Part shown: positions 8,640-17,511 of the stretch, piece by piece
How the letters are laid out: the number at the start of each line of letters is the position of its first letter
Numbering within the stretch: the stretch's first letter is position 1
Source: Hymenobacter profundi
GTDB lineage: Bacteria; Bacteroidota; Bacteroidia; Cytophagales; Hymenobacteraceae
NCBI RefSeq assembly: GCF_019334315.1
Contig: NZ_JAHWGL010000036.1
Coordinates: 1-42,662 of the forward strand
DNA: 42,662 nucleotides
Direction of reading: 5' to 3'
Program-made: the position numbers and the translations under genes
Notes under the pieces: generated by a model
Told to the model about the DNA's origin: nothing
What the model saw: only the letters and a program-made list of their open reading frames with translations
Database searches by the model: none

Positions 8640-8825
8640 ATGAAAGAACTTGGTCTGGGCTTGTTTCTGATTGGACTGGTATCGTTAGTGCTGCCATTGC
8701 TGGGTTTGAAATTCATTTTCCTAACCTGGATTGAGCAATGGGGACCTACCGTATCCTGGCTTATTCGGGGCGGTGTTACGCTGCTGGGGCTCATCCTCTA
8801 CCTCAGCACCCGCAATCGGGATTAG
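8640..8825 (+). CDS. Small two-helix membrane protein
   Basis: A 61-residue protein starting MKELGLGLFLIGLVSLVLP. Two hydrophobic segments (about 4-25 and 39-56) are joined by a short WIEQWGP loop, ending with the polar tail STRNRD, so it should be an inner-membrane hairpin. The ATG at 8640 is preferred over the longer frame from 8559, whose extra 27 residues are encoded by AT-rich leader sequence. Function is unknown. It is followed directly by the perfect 36-bp inverted repeat in front of gltX. Confidence 0.65.
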   Translation: MKELGLGLFLIGLVSLVLPLLGLKFIFLTWIEQWGPTVSWLIRGGVTLLGLILYLSTRNRD

Positions 8826-8826
8826 G

Positions 8827-8931
8827 CGGTGAAATGGTGAGATGGTGAAATAGTGAGTTTGAAGTTCTTCTTGCGCAAACCGCGTAGATCAAACGTCAAA
8901 CTCACTATTTCACCATCTCACCATTTCACCG
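8827..8931. repeat. Perfect 36-bp inverted repeat (GGTGAAATGGTGAG family)
   Basis: Arms 8827-8862 and 8896-8931 are perfect reverse complements. Each arm is itself built from repeats of the word GGTGAAAT and close variants. A 33-nt spacer separates them. The right arm ends 4 bp before the -7 box of gltX, so it supplies that promoter's upstream region. A diverged relative lies at 27771-27900 in front of coaX. Confidence 0.9.
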
Positions 8932-8935
8932 TTCG

Positions 8936-8943
8936 TATCTTTG
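8936..8943 (+). promoter_or_regulatory. -7 promoter box of gltX
   Basis: TATCTTTG is an exact TAnnTTTG match 43 bp before the gltX ATG at 8986. A canonical -33 TTG is not evident; the upstream region is the inverted-repeat arm. Confidence 0.6.
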
Positions 8944-8985
8944 CGTAGTGCTGCTGTCTGGCGGCACTACGAACTGTTGTTTCTT

Positions 8986-10539
8986 ATGGAAAGAGAAGTA
9001 CGGGTACGCTTTGCCCCTAGTCCTACTGGTCCGCTACACATTGGCGGCGTGCGCACTGCGCTTTATAATTATTTGCTGGCCCGCAAGCTAGGCGGCAAGA
9101 TGTTGCTCCGCATCGAGGATACGGACCAAAACCGCTTCGTGCCCGGTGCCGAGCAGTATATTCAGGATTCGCTGGCGTGGTGTGGTATCGAGCTAGATGA
9201 AAGCCCTTGGAAAGGTGGCCCACACGCGCCCTACCGCCAGAGCGAGCGGAAGCCCATGTACATGCAATACGCCTTGCAACTCATCGACTCGGGCCACGCC
9301 TATTACGCTTTTGATACGCCCGAGGAACTGGATGCCATGCGCGCCCGCCTAACGGCCGCTAAGGTGCCCAATCCGCAGTACAATGCCATCACGCGCAGTC
9401 AAATGCGCAACTCCACTACTCTACCCGAGGATGAGGTGAAGCAGTTGTTGGACGCGGGTACTCCCTACGTGATTCGCCTGAAGGTACCGCGCAAGGAGGA
9501 AATTCGCTTTAACGACCTGATTAGGGGTTGGGTAGTGGTACACTCTTCGGCGGTGGATGATAAAGTACTGATGAAGTCGGATGGGATGCCTACCTACCAT
9601 CTGGCCAATATCGTAGACGACCACTTGATGGAAATCACGCACGTGATTCGGGGGGAAGAGTGGCTGCCTTCGGCGCCGCTGCACGTACTCTTGTATCGCT
9701 ACCTGGGCTGGGAAAGCACCATGCCGCAGTTTGCCCACTTGCCGCTACTGCTCAAGCCCGACGGCACCGGCAAGCTCAGCAAGCGCGACGGCGACCGGCT
9801 GGGTTTCCCAGTGTTTCCATTGGAGTGGCATGGCACGGACGCCGAAACCGGCGCGCCTACCGTGAGCAGCGGCTACCGCGAAAGTGGCTACCTGCCCGAT
9901 GCGTTCATCAACTTCCTAGCCTTCCTGGGTTGGAACCCCGGCACGCAGCAGGAGCTGTTTTCGATGGATGAGCTGATTGAGGCATTTTCTATTGACCGCG
10001 TGAGCAAGTCGCCGGCCCGTTTCGACCAGCACAAGGTGCGCTGGTACAACGAGCAGTACCTGCGCGCGAAGCCCAACGCTGAGCTGGCGCAGTATCTCCT
10101 CGATGCTCTGCACGAGCACGGCGTGGATTGCACTCGTGAAAAGGCCGAGCAGATTGCTGGCGTGATGAAGGAGCGCGTGACGTTCCCACAGGATTTCTGG
10201 CAGGAAGCACAATACTTCTTCCAGGCCCCAGAAAGCTACGACGAGCAGGTGATCAGCAAGAAGTGGAATGCTGCTACTGCCAATGCGCTGGCCGCTTTTG
10301 CGCGCGAGCTACCCACCGCTGCCCCCTCTACCCCCGATGCCATCAAAGCCCTACTCACGCAGGTGCTGGAGCGCGAGGGTGTGAAGCTGGGCCAAGTGAT
10401 GCAGGCGTTGCGCGTGGCCGTTACGGGCGCCGCCGCCGGCCCCGACCTGATGGAAACCATGCATATTTTGGGCAATGAGGAAATCAGCCAACGCATTCTG
10501 ACGGCCGTAGAGCGCCTGAGCACTCGCGCTACTGCGTAG
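8986..10539 (+). CDS. gltX: Glutamyl-tRNA synthetase GltX
   Basis: Charges tRNA(Glu) with glutamate; cytosolic class I aminoacyl-tRNA synthetase. The 517 residues begin MEREVRVRFAPSPTGPLHIG. The HIGH motif is HIGG at 18-21, in PSPTGPLHIGG, and the KMSKS-type motif is KLSKR at 263-267. The stretch HVIRGEEWLPSAPLHVLLY is the expected core signature, and the C-terminal helical anticodon-binding part follows. I chose the ATG at 8986 because the longer frame starts with a TTG inside the promoter box at 8936-8943. A terminator follows at 10567-10600. Confidence 0.97.
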   Translation: MEREVRVRFAPSPTGPLHIGGVRTALYNYLLARKLGGKMLLRIEDTDQNRFVPGAEQYIQDSLAWCGIELDESPWKGGPHAPYRQSERKPMYMQYALQLIDSGHAYYAFDTPEELDAMRARLTAAKVPNPQYNAITRSQMRNSTTLPEDEVKQLLDAGTPYVIRLKVPRKEEIRFNDLIRGWVVVHSSAVDDKVLMKSDGMPTYHLANIVDDHLMEITHVIRGEEWLPSAPLHVLLYRYLGWESTMPQFAHLPLLLKPDGTGKLSKRDGDRLGFPVFPLEWHGTDAETGAPTVSSGYRESGYLPDAFINFLAFLGWNPGTQQELFSMDELIEAFSIDRVSKSPARFDQHKVRWYNEQYLRAKPNAELAQYLLDALHEHGVDCTREKAEQIAGVMKERVTFPQDFWQEAQYFFQAPESYDEQVISKKWNAATANALAAFARELPTAAPSTPDAIKALLTQVLEREGVKLGQVMQALRVAVTGAAAGPDLMETMHILGNEEISQRILTAVERLSTRATA

Positions 10540-10566
10540 TCTTGCCGCTGTAGGGCATCCTGAACA

Positions 10567-10600
10567 AGGGCCGCTTCGTACTAGCTACGGGCGGCCTTTT
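10567..10600 (+). terminator. Intrinsic terminator after gltX
   Basis: Stem GGCCGC/GCGGCC extended by TTCGTA/TACGGG (with G-U pairs), loop CTAGC, followed by CTTTT. It lies about 30 bp after the stop codon. Confidence 0.75.
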
Positions 10601-10645
10601 GCATTGATGTAGCTTGCCCCGACCTCTTTACGAAGCAATACGACG

Positions 10646-11023
10646 ATGGCCAAGAAACCTGTCAATAAGAAAAAAGCAGATCCCGATAAGAAAGCACGGG
10701 TGCACAAAGAGCTGGAAGGCTTTGAAATCAAGGTGAACCCACTGGGCGAAATCACTTCCAATTATTCCATCGAGGACATCAACAAGTTCCTGAACCGCCA
10801 CGTGCGCGACAAGAAGCTGGTGAATCGCGACGGCCAGTTTGGCGGCAACGACGAGGATGACCTCTACCCGGTGGAAGAAGGTAGCCCCGAGGTAGAAGAA
10901 TCGGAGGAAGATTTTATGGCGCGCACTAGCAAGCCTACGCCCAAGAAGCCTACCCGCAAGGGCAAGCCTGCCGCCGAGGAGGACGAGGAGGAGTTCGAAA
11001 CCGGACGCGAGGACGACGAATAG
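10646..11023 (+). CDS. Small charged hypothetical protein
   Basis: A 125-residue protein I cannot assign to a named family. It has a lysine-rich start (MAKKPVNKKKADPDKKARV), then a short ordered-looking segment (LEGFEIKVNPLGEITSNYSIEDINKFL at about 23-50, including a likely helix), and then a long acidic/basic disordered tail ending EEDEEEFETGREDDE. No signal peptide or membrane segment. The central part is likely the conserved core, and the tail suggests interaction with a basic partner such as nucleic-acid-binding proteins, but this is inference. It has its own space between the gltX terminator and the AIM24 gene. Confidence 0.75.
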   Translation: MAKKPVNKKKADPDKKARVHKELEGFEIKVNPLGEITSNYSIEDINKFLNRHVRDKKLVNRDGQFGGNDEDDLYPVEEGSPEVEESEEDFMARTSKPTPKKPTRKGKPAAEEDEEEFETGREDDE

Positions 11024-11092
11024 CAGCAACGAAACCGGTTGATTTAACCGGTCGATGTACTATACTTGCGCTCGTTCCTTGCCCCTACCACT

Positions 11093-11863
11093 ATGCACTC
11101 ACACGACGTCGACTACCGCATTCTTGGCCATGATATTCAGGTTCTAGAAATAGAACTGGACCCGAACGAAACCGTTATTGCCGAGGCGGGCGCCATGGTG
11201 TACATGGAGGAAAGCATTGCTTTCGAAACCAAAATGGGCGACGGCTCGGCCCCCGACCAGAGCGTGCTGGGCAAGCTGTTTTCGGCAGGCACGCGCTTGC
11301 TCACGGGCGAGTCGTTGTTCATGACGCACTTCACCCACCGGGGAGGCTACGGCAAAAGCAAAGTAGCCTTTTCGGCACCCTACCCTGGCACCATTATTCC
11401 CGTTGATCTTGGCACCCTGCCGCAGGGATTGATTGTACAGAAAGACGGCTTTCTAGCAGCAGCGCGGGGCACCAAGATTAGCATTCATTTCAATCAGAAA
11501 CTGGGGACCGGTTTCTTTGGCGGGGAGGGCTTTATTCTGCAAAAGCTAACCGGCGACGGCAAAGCCTTTGTGCACGCCGGTGGCACTATCATTGAAAAGC
11601 ACCTCACCAATGAACTGCTACGCGTAGATACAGGCTGTGTGGTAGCTTTTGAGCCAGGTATTGATTTCAGTATTACGCGGGCCGGCGGCCTGCGCTCCAT
11701 GATCTTTGGAGGCGAAGGACTGTTGCTGGCCACACTACGTGGCACAGGCCGCGTGTGGTTGCAATCGATGCCCGTGAAGAAGCTGATTCAGGCGTTGGCG
11801 CCGGCTGGCAGCAATACTACAAAGGAAAGCGGTGGCCTGTTTGGCAGCTTGCTGGATGAGTAA
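11093..11863 (+). CDS. AIM24 / TIGR00266 family protein
   Basis: A 256-residue cytosolic protein of the AIM24 (DUF124) double beta-solenoid family. Landmarks are IQVLEIELDPNETVIAEAGAM near the N-terminus, the glycine-rich mid region (GTGFFGGEGFILQKLTGDGKAFVHAGG) and AGGLRSMIFGGEGLLLATLRGTGRVWLQSMP near the end, which is very typical. Biochemical function of bacterial members is unknown. The ATG at 11093 is chosen because the longer frame (from 11066) adds nine residues that overlap a near-consensus promoter box TATACTTG at 11061-11068. The short terminal tail GGLFGSLLDE is also common in the family. Confidence 0.9.
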   Translation: MHSHDVDYRILGHDIQVLEIELDPNETVIAEAGAMVYMEESIAFETKMGDGSAPDQSVLGKLFSAGTRLLTGESLFMTHFTHRGGYGKSKVAFSAPYPGTIIPVDLGTLPQGLIVQKDGFLAAARGTKISIHFNQKLGTGFFGGEGFILQKLTGDGKAFVHAGGTIIEKHLTNELLRVDTGCVVAFEPGIDFSITRAGGLRSMIFGGEGLLLATLRGTGRVWLQSMPVKKLIQALAPAGSNTTKESGGLFGSLLDE

Positions 11864-11878
11864 TACTACTTTGGCCGC

Positions 11879-12082
11879 CTACCCCAGCAAGTTAACCACA
11901 ATAATCACCACACTCACGACAAACGCCGCTCCTAGGGCACCTAGTACCCCTACTACCGCTTTGTTGCCCAGTCGTGGCAGAAAAGAGAAAGCTCGACGGC
12001 GTTTGCGGCGGGTATACACCCCCCGTTGACGGGAGCGGGACGATGAGGACGCAGAATCAGCGGAACTGAGGGTAGCGGACAT
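11879..12082 (-). CDS. Small single-pass membrane protein, hypothetical
   Basis: A 67-residue ORF with a Ser/Arg-rich N-terminus (SSSSRSRQRGVYTRRKRRR) followed by a hydrophobic C-terminal segment (about 42-66, VVGVLGALGAAFVVSVVIIVV). The positive-inside rule places the N-terminus in the cytoplasm. It reads away from the AIM24 gene, and its stop lies 15 bp beyond that gene's stop. No family recognised. It is probably real because the layout (basic head, clean membrane helix, ATG start) is coherent, but it is short. Confidence 0.55.
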   Translation of the reverse strand: MSATLSSADSASSSSRSRQRGVYTRRKRRRAFSFLPRLGNKAVVGVLGALGAAFVVSVVIIVVNLLG

Positions 12083-12234
12083 GGGCGGGGGAGGTTAGCG
12101 CGTGGTATTCCTAATGTAGGTTTTGTTCTAAAAAGTTTCTTCGTAAAATCGACTAACATACGCTCCTTACCGACGAGTTGGATTGCGTACACGATATTCA
12201 CTGTTAAGTAATTATGCAAAAGCGGGGCCATACC

Positions 12235-12708
12235 CTATTTTCCCGCTACAGAGTCGCTACTAATTCGAGTACCGCCTTCATACGTTTCTATTTTTACCAT
12301 TTTGCCTTGCGCATCAAAATAGCGCCACGGACCAAACCAATAGAAATGCGGCCCGTCGGGCTCGTTGACGTAACGGGCCTGTCCCTGCCGTTGGATCTTG
12401 CCCGTTAAATCGTAGTGGCGGATAGAAATTAAGCCGCCGGGCTGTCGGTGATACAGTTCCCATTTTTCCCGCTGCCCGTTGAAGCTATAGTAGCGCCAGC
12501 GCCCCCGCTCGTAGTTGCGCCGAAAGCGCCCTTTGGCAGCTAGATGCCGCTCGGTTTCATCGTAGTAGATGCGCCACGGCCCTTGTCGCTCCAGTTTCGC
12601 GTTGTAACGATTGCGCGACCAAAATCCAACAGGTTTGTGCACAGCCGTGCAAGCCGATAAGCTTAGGCCTACTAACAGAGGTAGGCCGAAAGAAGAAGTA
12701 TAACGCAT
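12235..12708 (-). CDS. Lipoprotein with MORN-like repeats
   Basis: A 157-residue exported protein. The signal region MRYTSSFGLPLLVGLSLSAC ends in a lipobox with Cys20, so it is predicted to be a lipoprotein. The body contains repeated G-x-W-x-Y-Y-type units (GPWRIYYDE, GRWRYYSFNG, KWELYHRQPGGL, IRHYDLTGK, GPWRYFDAQGK), which resemble MORN / YwqK-type antitoxin repeats seen in many Bacteroidota envelope proteins. Function is unknown; such repeats usually form beta-hairpin stacks that bind proteins or lipid. No toxin gene adjoins it, so an antitoxin role is unlikely. Confidence 0.75.
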   Translation of the reverse strand: MRYTSSFGLPLLVGLSLSACTAVHKPVGFWSRNRYNAKLERQGPWRIYYDETERHLAAKGRFRRNYERGRWRYYSFNGQREKWELYHRQPGGLISIRHYDLTGKIQRQGQARYVNEPDGPHFYWFGPWRYFDAQGKMVKIETYEGGTRISSDSVAGK

Positions 12709-12767
12709 AGTATGTAAGTAATAGAGTGACTGGTAATGACTCCGTTAACTTACAACTAAATTATTAG

Positions 12768-14309
12768 TTATACTATCTCCTCTGGTAGCAGTCGTAGTAT
12801 TTCTTCCAACAGTTCGCGGGAGTTGCTGAGGCGCGGTACTTTGTGCTGGCCACCTAGTTTACCCTTACTAGCCAGCCACTGCTCGAACGTGCCGAGTGGT
12901 GCTACTGTTAGCATGGGGCGCTCCAATGCCAAGTTGCGGTGGCGCTTGGCGTCATAATCAGAGTTGAGCTGACGGAGTGTATCATCCAGTACGGCCACAA
13001 ACTGTTCTAGACTTGTGGGCTGTACGTTGAACTCCACTAGCCACTGATGACCGCCCCGCGAGGTATCGGTGTTACTGAAATAAATGGGCGCAGCCGTGAA
13101 ATCGCGCACCGTAGCGCCAGTGACTTGGCAGGCGGCTGCAATGGCCGCGTCGGCGTTTTCTATTACTACCTCTTCGCCAAAGGCATTGAGGAAGTGCTTG
13201 GTGCGGCCCGTAATGCGAATACGGTAGGGCGCCAAGCTGGTAAAGCGCACCGTATCGCCGATGTTGTAGCGCCACAAGCCCGCATTGGTACTGATAATGA
13301 GAGCGTAGCGCGGTCCTATTTCCACCTTCTCCAATGTGCAGGCCTGCGGATGCTCCTGCCCTAGCTGATCGAGGGGTAGGAACTCATAATAGATGCCGTG
13401 GTCGAGCAGGAGCAGTAGGTCTTCTGAGTTGGGCTCGTCCTGCAACGCCAAGTAGCCTTCGGAGGCATTGTAGATTTCGAGGTAGTGCATTTGCTCCCGC
13501 GGAATCAACTGTCGAAACAGCTCACGGTAGGGTCCAAAGGCCACCGCGCCATGCAGAAATAAGCTCAGGTTGGGCCATACTTCCGTGATGTTGGCGACAC
13601 CCGCCAGTTCTACTACCCGGCGCAGCAGCACAATCATCCAGGTAGGCACGCCGGCCAGTACGGTTACATCCTGAGTGAGCACATGGCGGGCAATACGCTC
13701 TATTTTTTCCTCCCACTCGTCTAACAGGGCCAGCTCCAGCGGTGGCGTGCGGATGTATTCGGCCCAGGCGGGTAAGTTCTGCATAATCACCGCCGACACG
13801 TCGCCAACACGCGAGTCGGGCTCAGCGGAGCGAAACGGATTGGGTGCATGCGTCCCCCCCAACGACAGCGTTTTGCCGCCTAGCACCTTGCACTCAGGGT
13901 AGTGGTAGGTAGCTAATGCGGTCATGTCGCGGCCGGCGCGGTAGTGGCCCTCCTGCAACGACTCGCGGGTGACAGGAATGTACTTGCTGCGGGCGTTGGT
14001 GGTGCCACTGCTCTTGGCAAACCACTGCACCCGGCCGGGCCACAGCACATCGGCCTCGCCGCGTAGCACGCGCTCCAGCTCCGGATAAAGCTCCTCGTAG
14101 GTATTGATAGGTACTCGTTGGGCAAAGTCAGCGGCGGTTATCGCGTCACCGAAACCATATTTCCTACCCCATTCTGTATCGCGGGCCGTGCGCAAGAGCG
14201 TGCGATACACTTGCGCCTGCGCCTCGTGCGGGTGGTCCCGAAACTGCACGATATCGCCCAAACGCCGCTGTACAGCCCAAGAGAGGATAGAATTTAACAC
14301 GGCGGGCAA
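12768..14309 (-). CDS. GH3 superfamily acyl-adenylating protein
   Basis: A 513-residue protein similar to plant GH3 auxin-responsive amido synthetases (ANL-like adenylation fold). Seen motifs are the ATP-loop KSSGTTNARSKYIPVT at about 93-108, VLAGVPTWMIVLLRR, LEIYNASEGYLALQ, and YRYNIGDTVRFTS-like LWRYNIGDTVRFT followed by RIRITGRTKHFLNAFGEEV near the hinge. Bacterial members are widespread in Bacteroidota but their substrate is unknown. The open frame begins with TTG at 14309; a GTG three codons later is the alternative, since no ATG fits. It is 54 bp downstream of lptB, probably in one operon with lptB and the M61 peptidase. Confidence 0.88.
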   Translation of the reverse strand: MPAVLNSILSWAVQRRLGDIVQFRDHPHEAQAQVYRTLLRTARDTEWGRKYGFGDAITAADFAQRVPINTYEELYPELERVLRGEADVLWPGRVQWFAKSSGTTNARSKYIPVTRESLQEGHYRAGRDMTALATYHYPECKVLGGKTLSLGGTHAPNPFRSAEPDSRVGDVSAVIMQNLPAWAEYIRTPPLELALLDEWEEKIERIARHVLTQDVTVLAGVPTWMIVLLRRVVELAGVANITEVWPNLSLFLHGAVAFGPYRELFRQLIPREQMHYLEIYNASEGYLALQDEPNSEDLLLLLDHGIYYEFLPLDQLGQEHPQACTLEKVEIGPRYALIISTNAGLWRYNIGDTVRFTSLAPYRIRITGRTKHFLNAFGEEVVIENADAAIAAACQVTGATVRDFTAAPIYFSNTDTSRGGHQWLVEFNVQPTSLEQFVAVLDDTLRQLNSDYDAKRHRNLALERPMLTVAPLGTFEQWLASKGKLGGQHKVPRLSNSRELLEEILRLLPEEIV

Positions 14310-14363
14310 ATTAATAAACGTGCGTTAACCTGAGGCCTACCTCACCCACTACGGTAAACCTAC

Positions 14364-15095
14364 TTATATCTTTCTTTTCAACTCGAAATGCTTGCCCAGG
14401 TACACCCGGCGCACCATTTCGTCAGCGGCTAGCTCCTCGGCGGTGCCGGCTTTTAAGAGCTTGCCCTCGAAGAGTAGGTAGGCGCGGTCTACAATGCTGA
14501 GCGTCTCGTTTACGTTGTGGTCGGTGATGAGGATGCCGATGTTCTTATGCTTGAGCTTGGCCACAATGCCTTGGATTTCCTCTACGGCAATGGGGTCGAC
14601 ACCGGCAAAGGGCTCATCCAGCAACACAAATTTAGGGTCGACGGCCAGGGCGCGGGCAATTTCGGTGCGACGCCGCTCGCCGCCGCTAAGCACGCGGCCC
14701 AGGTTTTTGCGCACATGTGTGAGGCTGAACTCATTCAGCAACTCTTCCACCTTGTCGCGCTGGGCTTGTTTGGGCTGACCAGTCATTTCCAGCACCGACA
14801 GGATGTTTTCCTCTACCGTTAAGTCCCGGAACACGGAGGCTTCCTGCGCCAAATAGCCAATACCCCGGCGGGCGCGCTGGTAGATGGGCAGCTTCGTGAT
14901 TTCCTCATCATCCAGAAACACCTTGCCGGCGTTGGGCTTCACCATGCCTACCGTCATGTAGAACGAGGTGGTTTTGCCGGCGCCGTTTGGTCCCAGCAAG
15001 CCCACAATCTCGCCCTGCTCCACGTGCAACGACATGTCGTTGACCACGGTGCGGGCTTTGTATTTCTTGAATAAGTGCTCGGCGCGAAGAATCAT
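14364..15095 (-). CDS. lptB: LPS export ABC transporter ATPase LptB
   Basis: ATPase that powers the LptB2FG transporter moving LPS out of the inner membrane; cytoplasmic. 243 residues. Walker A is GPNGAGKT at 35-42, the Q-loop region is [13 protein letters not shown], the ABC signature is LSGGERRR, Walker B is [13 protein letters not shown] and the switch is [21 protein letters not shown] and [10 protein letters not shown] are specific to LptB/YhbG. It starts 17 bp after the stop of the M61 peptidase gene and is probably cotranscribed with it. Its partner lptC is about 10 kb away. Confidence 0.96.
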   Translation of the reverse strand: MILRAEHLFKKYKARTVVNDMSLHVEQGEIVGLLGPNGAGKTTSFYMTVGMVKPNAGKVFLDDEEITKLPIYQRARRGIGYLAQEASVFRDLTVEENILSVLEMTGQPKQAQRDKVEELLNEFSLTHVRKNLGRVLSGGERRRTEIARALAVDPKFVLLDEPFAGVDPIAVEEIQGIVAKLKHKNIGILITDHNVNETLSIVDRAYLLFEGKLLKAGTAEELAADEMVRRVYLGKHFELKRKI

Positions 15096-15112
15096 ACGGC
15101 AAAAATGGTGAT

Positions 15113-16960
15113 TTACTGGCTCAATGGCTTCAGCACTTGCGTGCGCAACGCCACTTGGGCGGGTGTGGCAGCGGGGTCTACCCGCAGCACGTTGTGCAGC
15201 TTTACGTCGAAGGTGCGAGGCGTGGCCGTCCGCTCCTTGAGTTTGGCAGCGGCCGATGCTTGAAAACGAACGGTAACGGGCTCATCGGAGGTAGGCTCTA
15301 CCAACGGCCGGAGCAGCTGCTCGGCGTTGGCCATCGTCACCGGTTGGTTGTTTACGGCCACAATGATGTCGCCTCCCTCCAAGCCAAAAGCGTTTTCGGC
15401 GGCTTTGGTTTGAGCGGCTTTGAACTGCTCGCGGGCGCTGTCGTAGCTGAAGCCGATATTGCCGAAGGCAAGCGTTTTGCCTTCCTCTGTGGCGGCATAG
15501 TGCCAGCCTATCTTCTGGAAATACTCGGCATAGGGTAGCGGCTCGTTACCGATAACGTAACGGTCAAAGAAATCCTGCATCTGCGGATTAGTAAGAGCCA
15601 CGAACTCCGGAATCAGGTCTTTGTCCTCGAAGGAACGGGTAGGGCCGTATTTCTGGCGCAGCGTCAGGAGCACGTCGCGCAAGCTCTGACGGCCCTGGCT
15701 CAGCTCCTGCAACCGAATATCGAGCAGGAAGCCGATGAGCGCGCCCTTTTCGTACACGTTCTGGTACATGTCTTTGTAGGGCGCGTCCAGAATCTGCCGG
15801 CTCATAGTAGTAAACGACACGTTGGGGTACTTCTCCGCGTTGTCGATTTTCTGCTTGATGTGCTGACGAAACTCGTCGGGCGTATTCAGACCGCCGCGCA
15901 CCTGCACTAGTTGGGCAATGTACTCGGTCACGCCCTCGTAGAGCCACAAGTGCTGCGACATCTGGGGGTCACGGAAATCAAACTCTCCTATTTCGCGGCT
16001 GTGAATGTTCAGCGGAGCCAGCATGTGCAGAAACTCGTGCGAGGCCACCTCCTGCACCATGCTTTTTACGCGGTCTGGGTCAGGAATTTCGGGTAGAAAA
16101 TAGACCGAGGAGTAGGAATGCTCCATGGCGCCGTAGCCACCGTTTTTGCTGTTCAAAGGCGAATTCAACCCAGGGAAATACAGCAGAAACTCGTAGTGCT
16201 CTACCGGCATCTCCCCGCCAAAATACTGCGCCAATGCTTCGGCCATCGGCCGCATTATTTCCTGGATTTGCGCGGCTTTCACCACCCCGCTCTCCGATAC
16301 TACCGACACGCCTATGCGCGCGCCGCCTGCCGCAAAGCTGGCCGTATCGGGCCGGCTGTAGAGGATGGGACCATCGGAAAGCGTGACGTAGCTGGGAGCC
16401 GTGTACACATCCTCGGTGGCCGAGGGGCTTTGCTTGGGTAGGGCGGTGGCGCCGTAGAGGTCGGCGGGTTTGCGAACGGTGAGCTGGTAGGGCATCATCT
16501 TTTGCCCATCGAAGTAGCCGTAAAGGCCATAGTGATTGAGCACGAAGTCGCGGCCGGCCTCGAAGTTGGTCCCGCCGGGCTGGAAGATAAAGTTGTCGTC
16601 CTGGCGGGCGTCCCAGGTATCGTCTACGTAGTATTCGAGGCGGGCCAGCGTGCGAGCGTTGTCGATGACGAACAGGTTGGGCGAAGGATGCTTCACTTTC
16701 AGCTTACGCCCCTTGGCATCCAGCGCCGTGAAGCCGGACACGAAGCGGCCGTAGTCCTTGCGCGAGTACGACCCTGGTATCACAGAGGGCATGATGTACG
16801 TGGCCTGGTTCTCGGTGAGGGTAGGCGGCTGCACCACCACTTTTATCCGGTCGTTGGCAACCTGTTGCAAATCGAGCGTGATCTGGTAACCGGCAGGCTG
16901 TTGGGCAAAAGCAACACCCGTGGTCAGCCCCATCAACAGAGCCAGGGAAGCAAATTTCAT
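15113..16960 (-). CDS. M61 family (glycyl aminopeptidase-like) metallopeptidase with PDZ domain
   Basis: A 615-residue exported zinc peptidase. Residues 1-19 are a signal peptide ([19 protein letters not shown]). An N-terminal beta domain is followed by a thermolysin-like core with HEFLH at 308-312 and the downstream glutamate in [10 protein letters not shown]-terminal PDZ-like domain (about 500-590) contains [18 protein letters not shown]61 enzymes trim peptides with N-terminal Gly or Ala; periplasmic location is inferred from the signal peptide. I chose the ATG at 16960 because the longer frame adds 18 residues ahead of the signal peptide. It heads the operon with lptB and the GH3 gene. Confidence 0.93.
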   Translation of the reverse strand: MKFASLALLMGLTTGVAFAQQPAGYQITLDLQQVANDRIKVVVQPPTLTENQATYIMPSVIPGSYSRKDYGRFVSGFTALDAKGRKLKVKHPSPNLFVIDNARTLARLEYYVDDTWDARQDDNFIFQPGGTNFEAGRDFVLNHYGLYGYFDGQKMMPYQLTVRKPADLYGATALPKQSPSATEDVYTAPSYVTLSDGPILYSRPDTASFAAGGARIGVSVVSESGVVKAAQIQEIMRPMAEALAQYFGGEMPVEHYEFLLYFPGLNSPLNSKNGGYGAMEHSYSSVYFLPEIPDPDRVKSMVQEVASHEFLHMLAPLNIHSREIGEFDFRDPQMSQHLWLYEGVTEYIAQLVQVRGGLNTPDEFRQHIKQKIDNAEKYPNVSFTTMSRQILDAPYKDMYQNVYEKGALIGFLLDIRLQELSQGRQSLRDVLLTLRQKYGPTRSFEDKDLIPEFVALTNPQMQDFFDRYVIGNEPLPYAEYFQKIGWHYAATEEGKTLAFGNIGFSYDSAREQFKAAQTKAAENAFGLEGGDIIVAVNNQPVTMANAEQLLRPLVEPTSDEPVTVRFQASAAAKLKERTATPRTFDVKLHNVLRVDPAATPAQVALRTQVLKPLSQ

Positions 16961-17079
16961 AAAGGAGGAGGAAGATAGAACACCCGCACAGGCAACGAAT
17001 GAGCCAAGGTACACATTGCCCTACCCAAAACCTGGCTGGGGCGGCCTGCGTTCCTACCCTACCCTCCTACCTGTTTTGT

Positions 17080-17478
17080 ATGTCGCGCCGTAGCCGTACT
17101 CTTAGCCTTTCCCTGATGGCCCTGCTCTACGCGGGGGCCGGCATTATGCACTTCGTGAAGCCGAAGGTCTACGCGAAGATTGTTCCGCCTTATCTACCTG
17201 TGCCCCTCACGCTGGTGTACGTGAGTGGCGTGGCCGAGCTGGCGGGCGGCCTGGGCCTGCTGCTATCAGCCACGCGTCGCCCAGCCGCCTGGGGACTGAT
17301 TCTGCTACTGCTAGCTGTATTTCCGGCCAACGTGTATATGGCCCGCCACAACGACGAGCTGTTTCGGCTGCCTGCCTGGATGGTATGGGCACGCCTACCC
17401 TTGCAACTGGTGCTCATTGGGTGGGCGTGGCAGTTTGCGAGTCCGCAGCCGCGCCTTACTGGCAACGTTGCGCGCTAA
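17080..17478 (+). CDS. DoxX-like membrane protein (first of two)
   Basis: A 132-residue integral membrane protein with four hydrophobic segments, beginning MSRRSRTLSLSLMALLYAGAGIMHF. The segments MHFVKPKVYAKIVPPYLP, SGVAELAGGLGLLL and RHNDELFRLPAW are typical of DoxX/MauE-like small membrane proteins of Bacteroidota. Function is unproven; relatives are linked to thiol/quinone redox chemistry. The ATG at 17080 is preferred because the preceding 27 residues of the frame have no family similarity. The second DoxX gene starts 33 bp later and is likely cotranscribed. Confidence 0.85.
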   Translation: MSRRSRTLSLSLMALLYAGAGIMHFVKPKVYAKIVPPYLPVPLTLVYVSGVAELAGGLGLLLSATRRPAAWGLILLLLAVFPANVYMARHNDELFRLPAWMVWARLPLQLVLIGWAWQFASPQPRLTGNVAR

Positions 17479-17511
17479 CGTGCGTTACTTCTTTCATTCA
17501 CTCCTTTTCAT

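Noticed and set aside
12235..12708. A toxin-antitoxin pair
   Set aside because: The repeats look like YwqK antitoxin units, but no toxin gene is adjacent and the protein has a lipobox.
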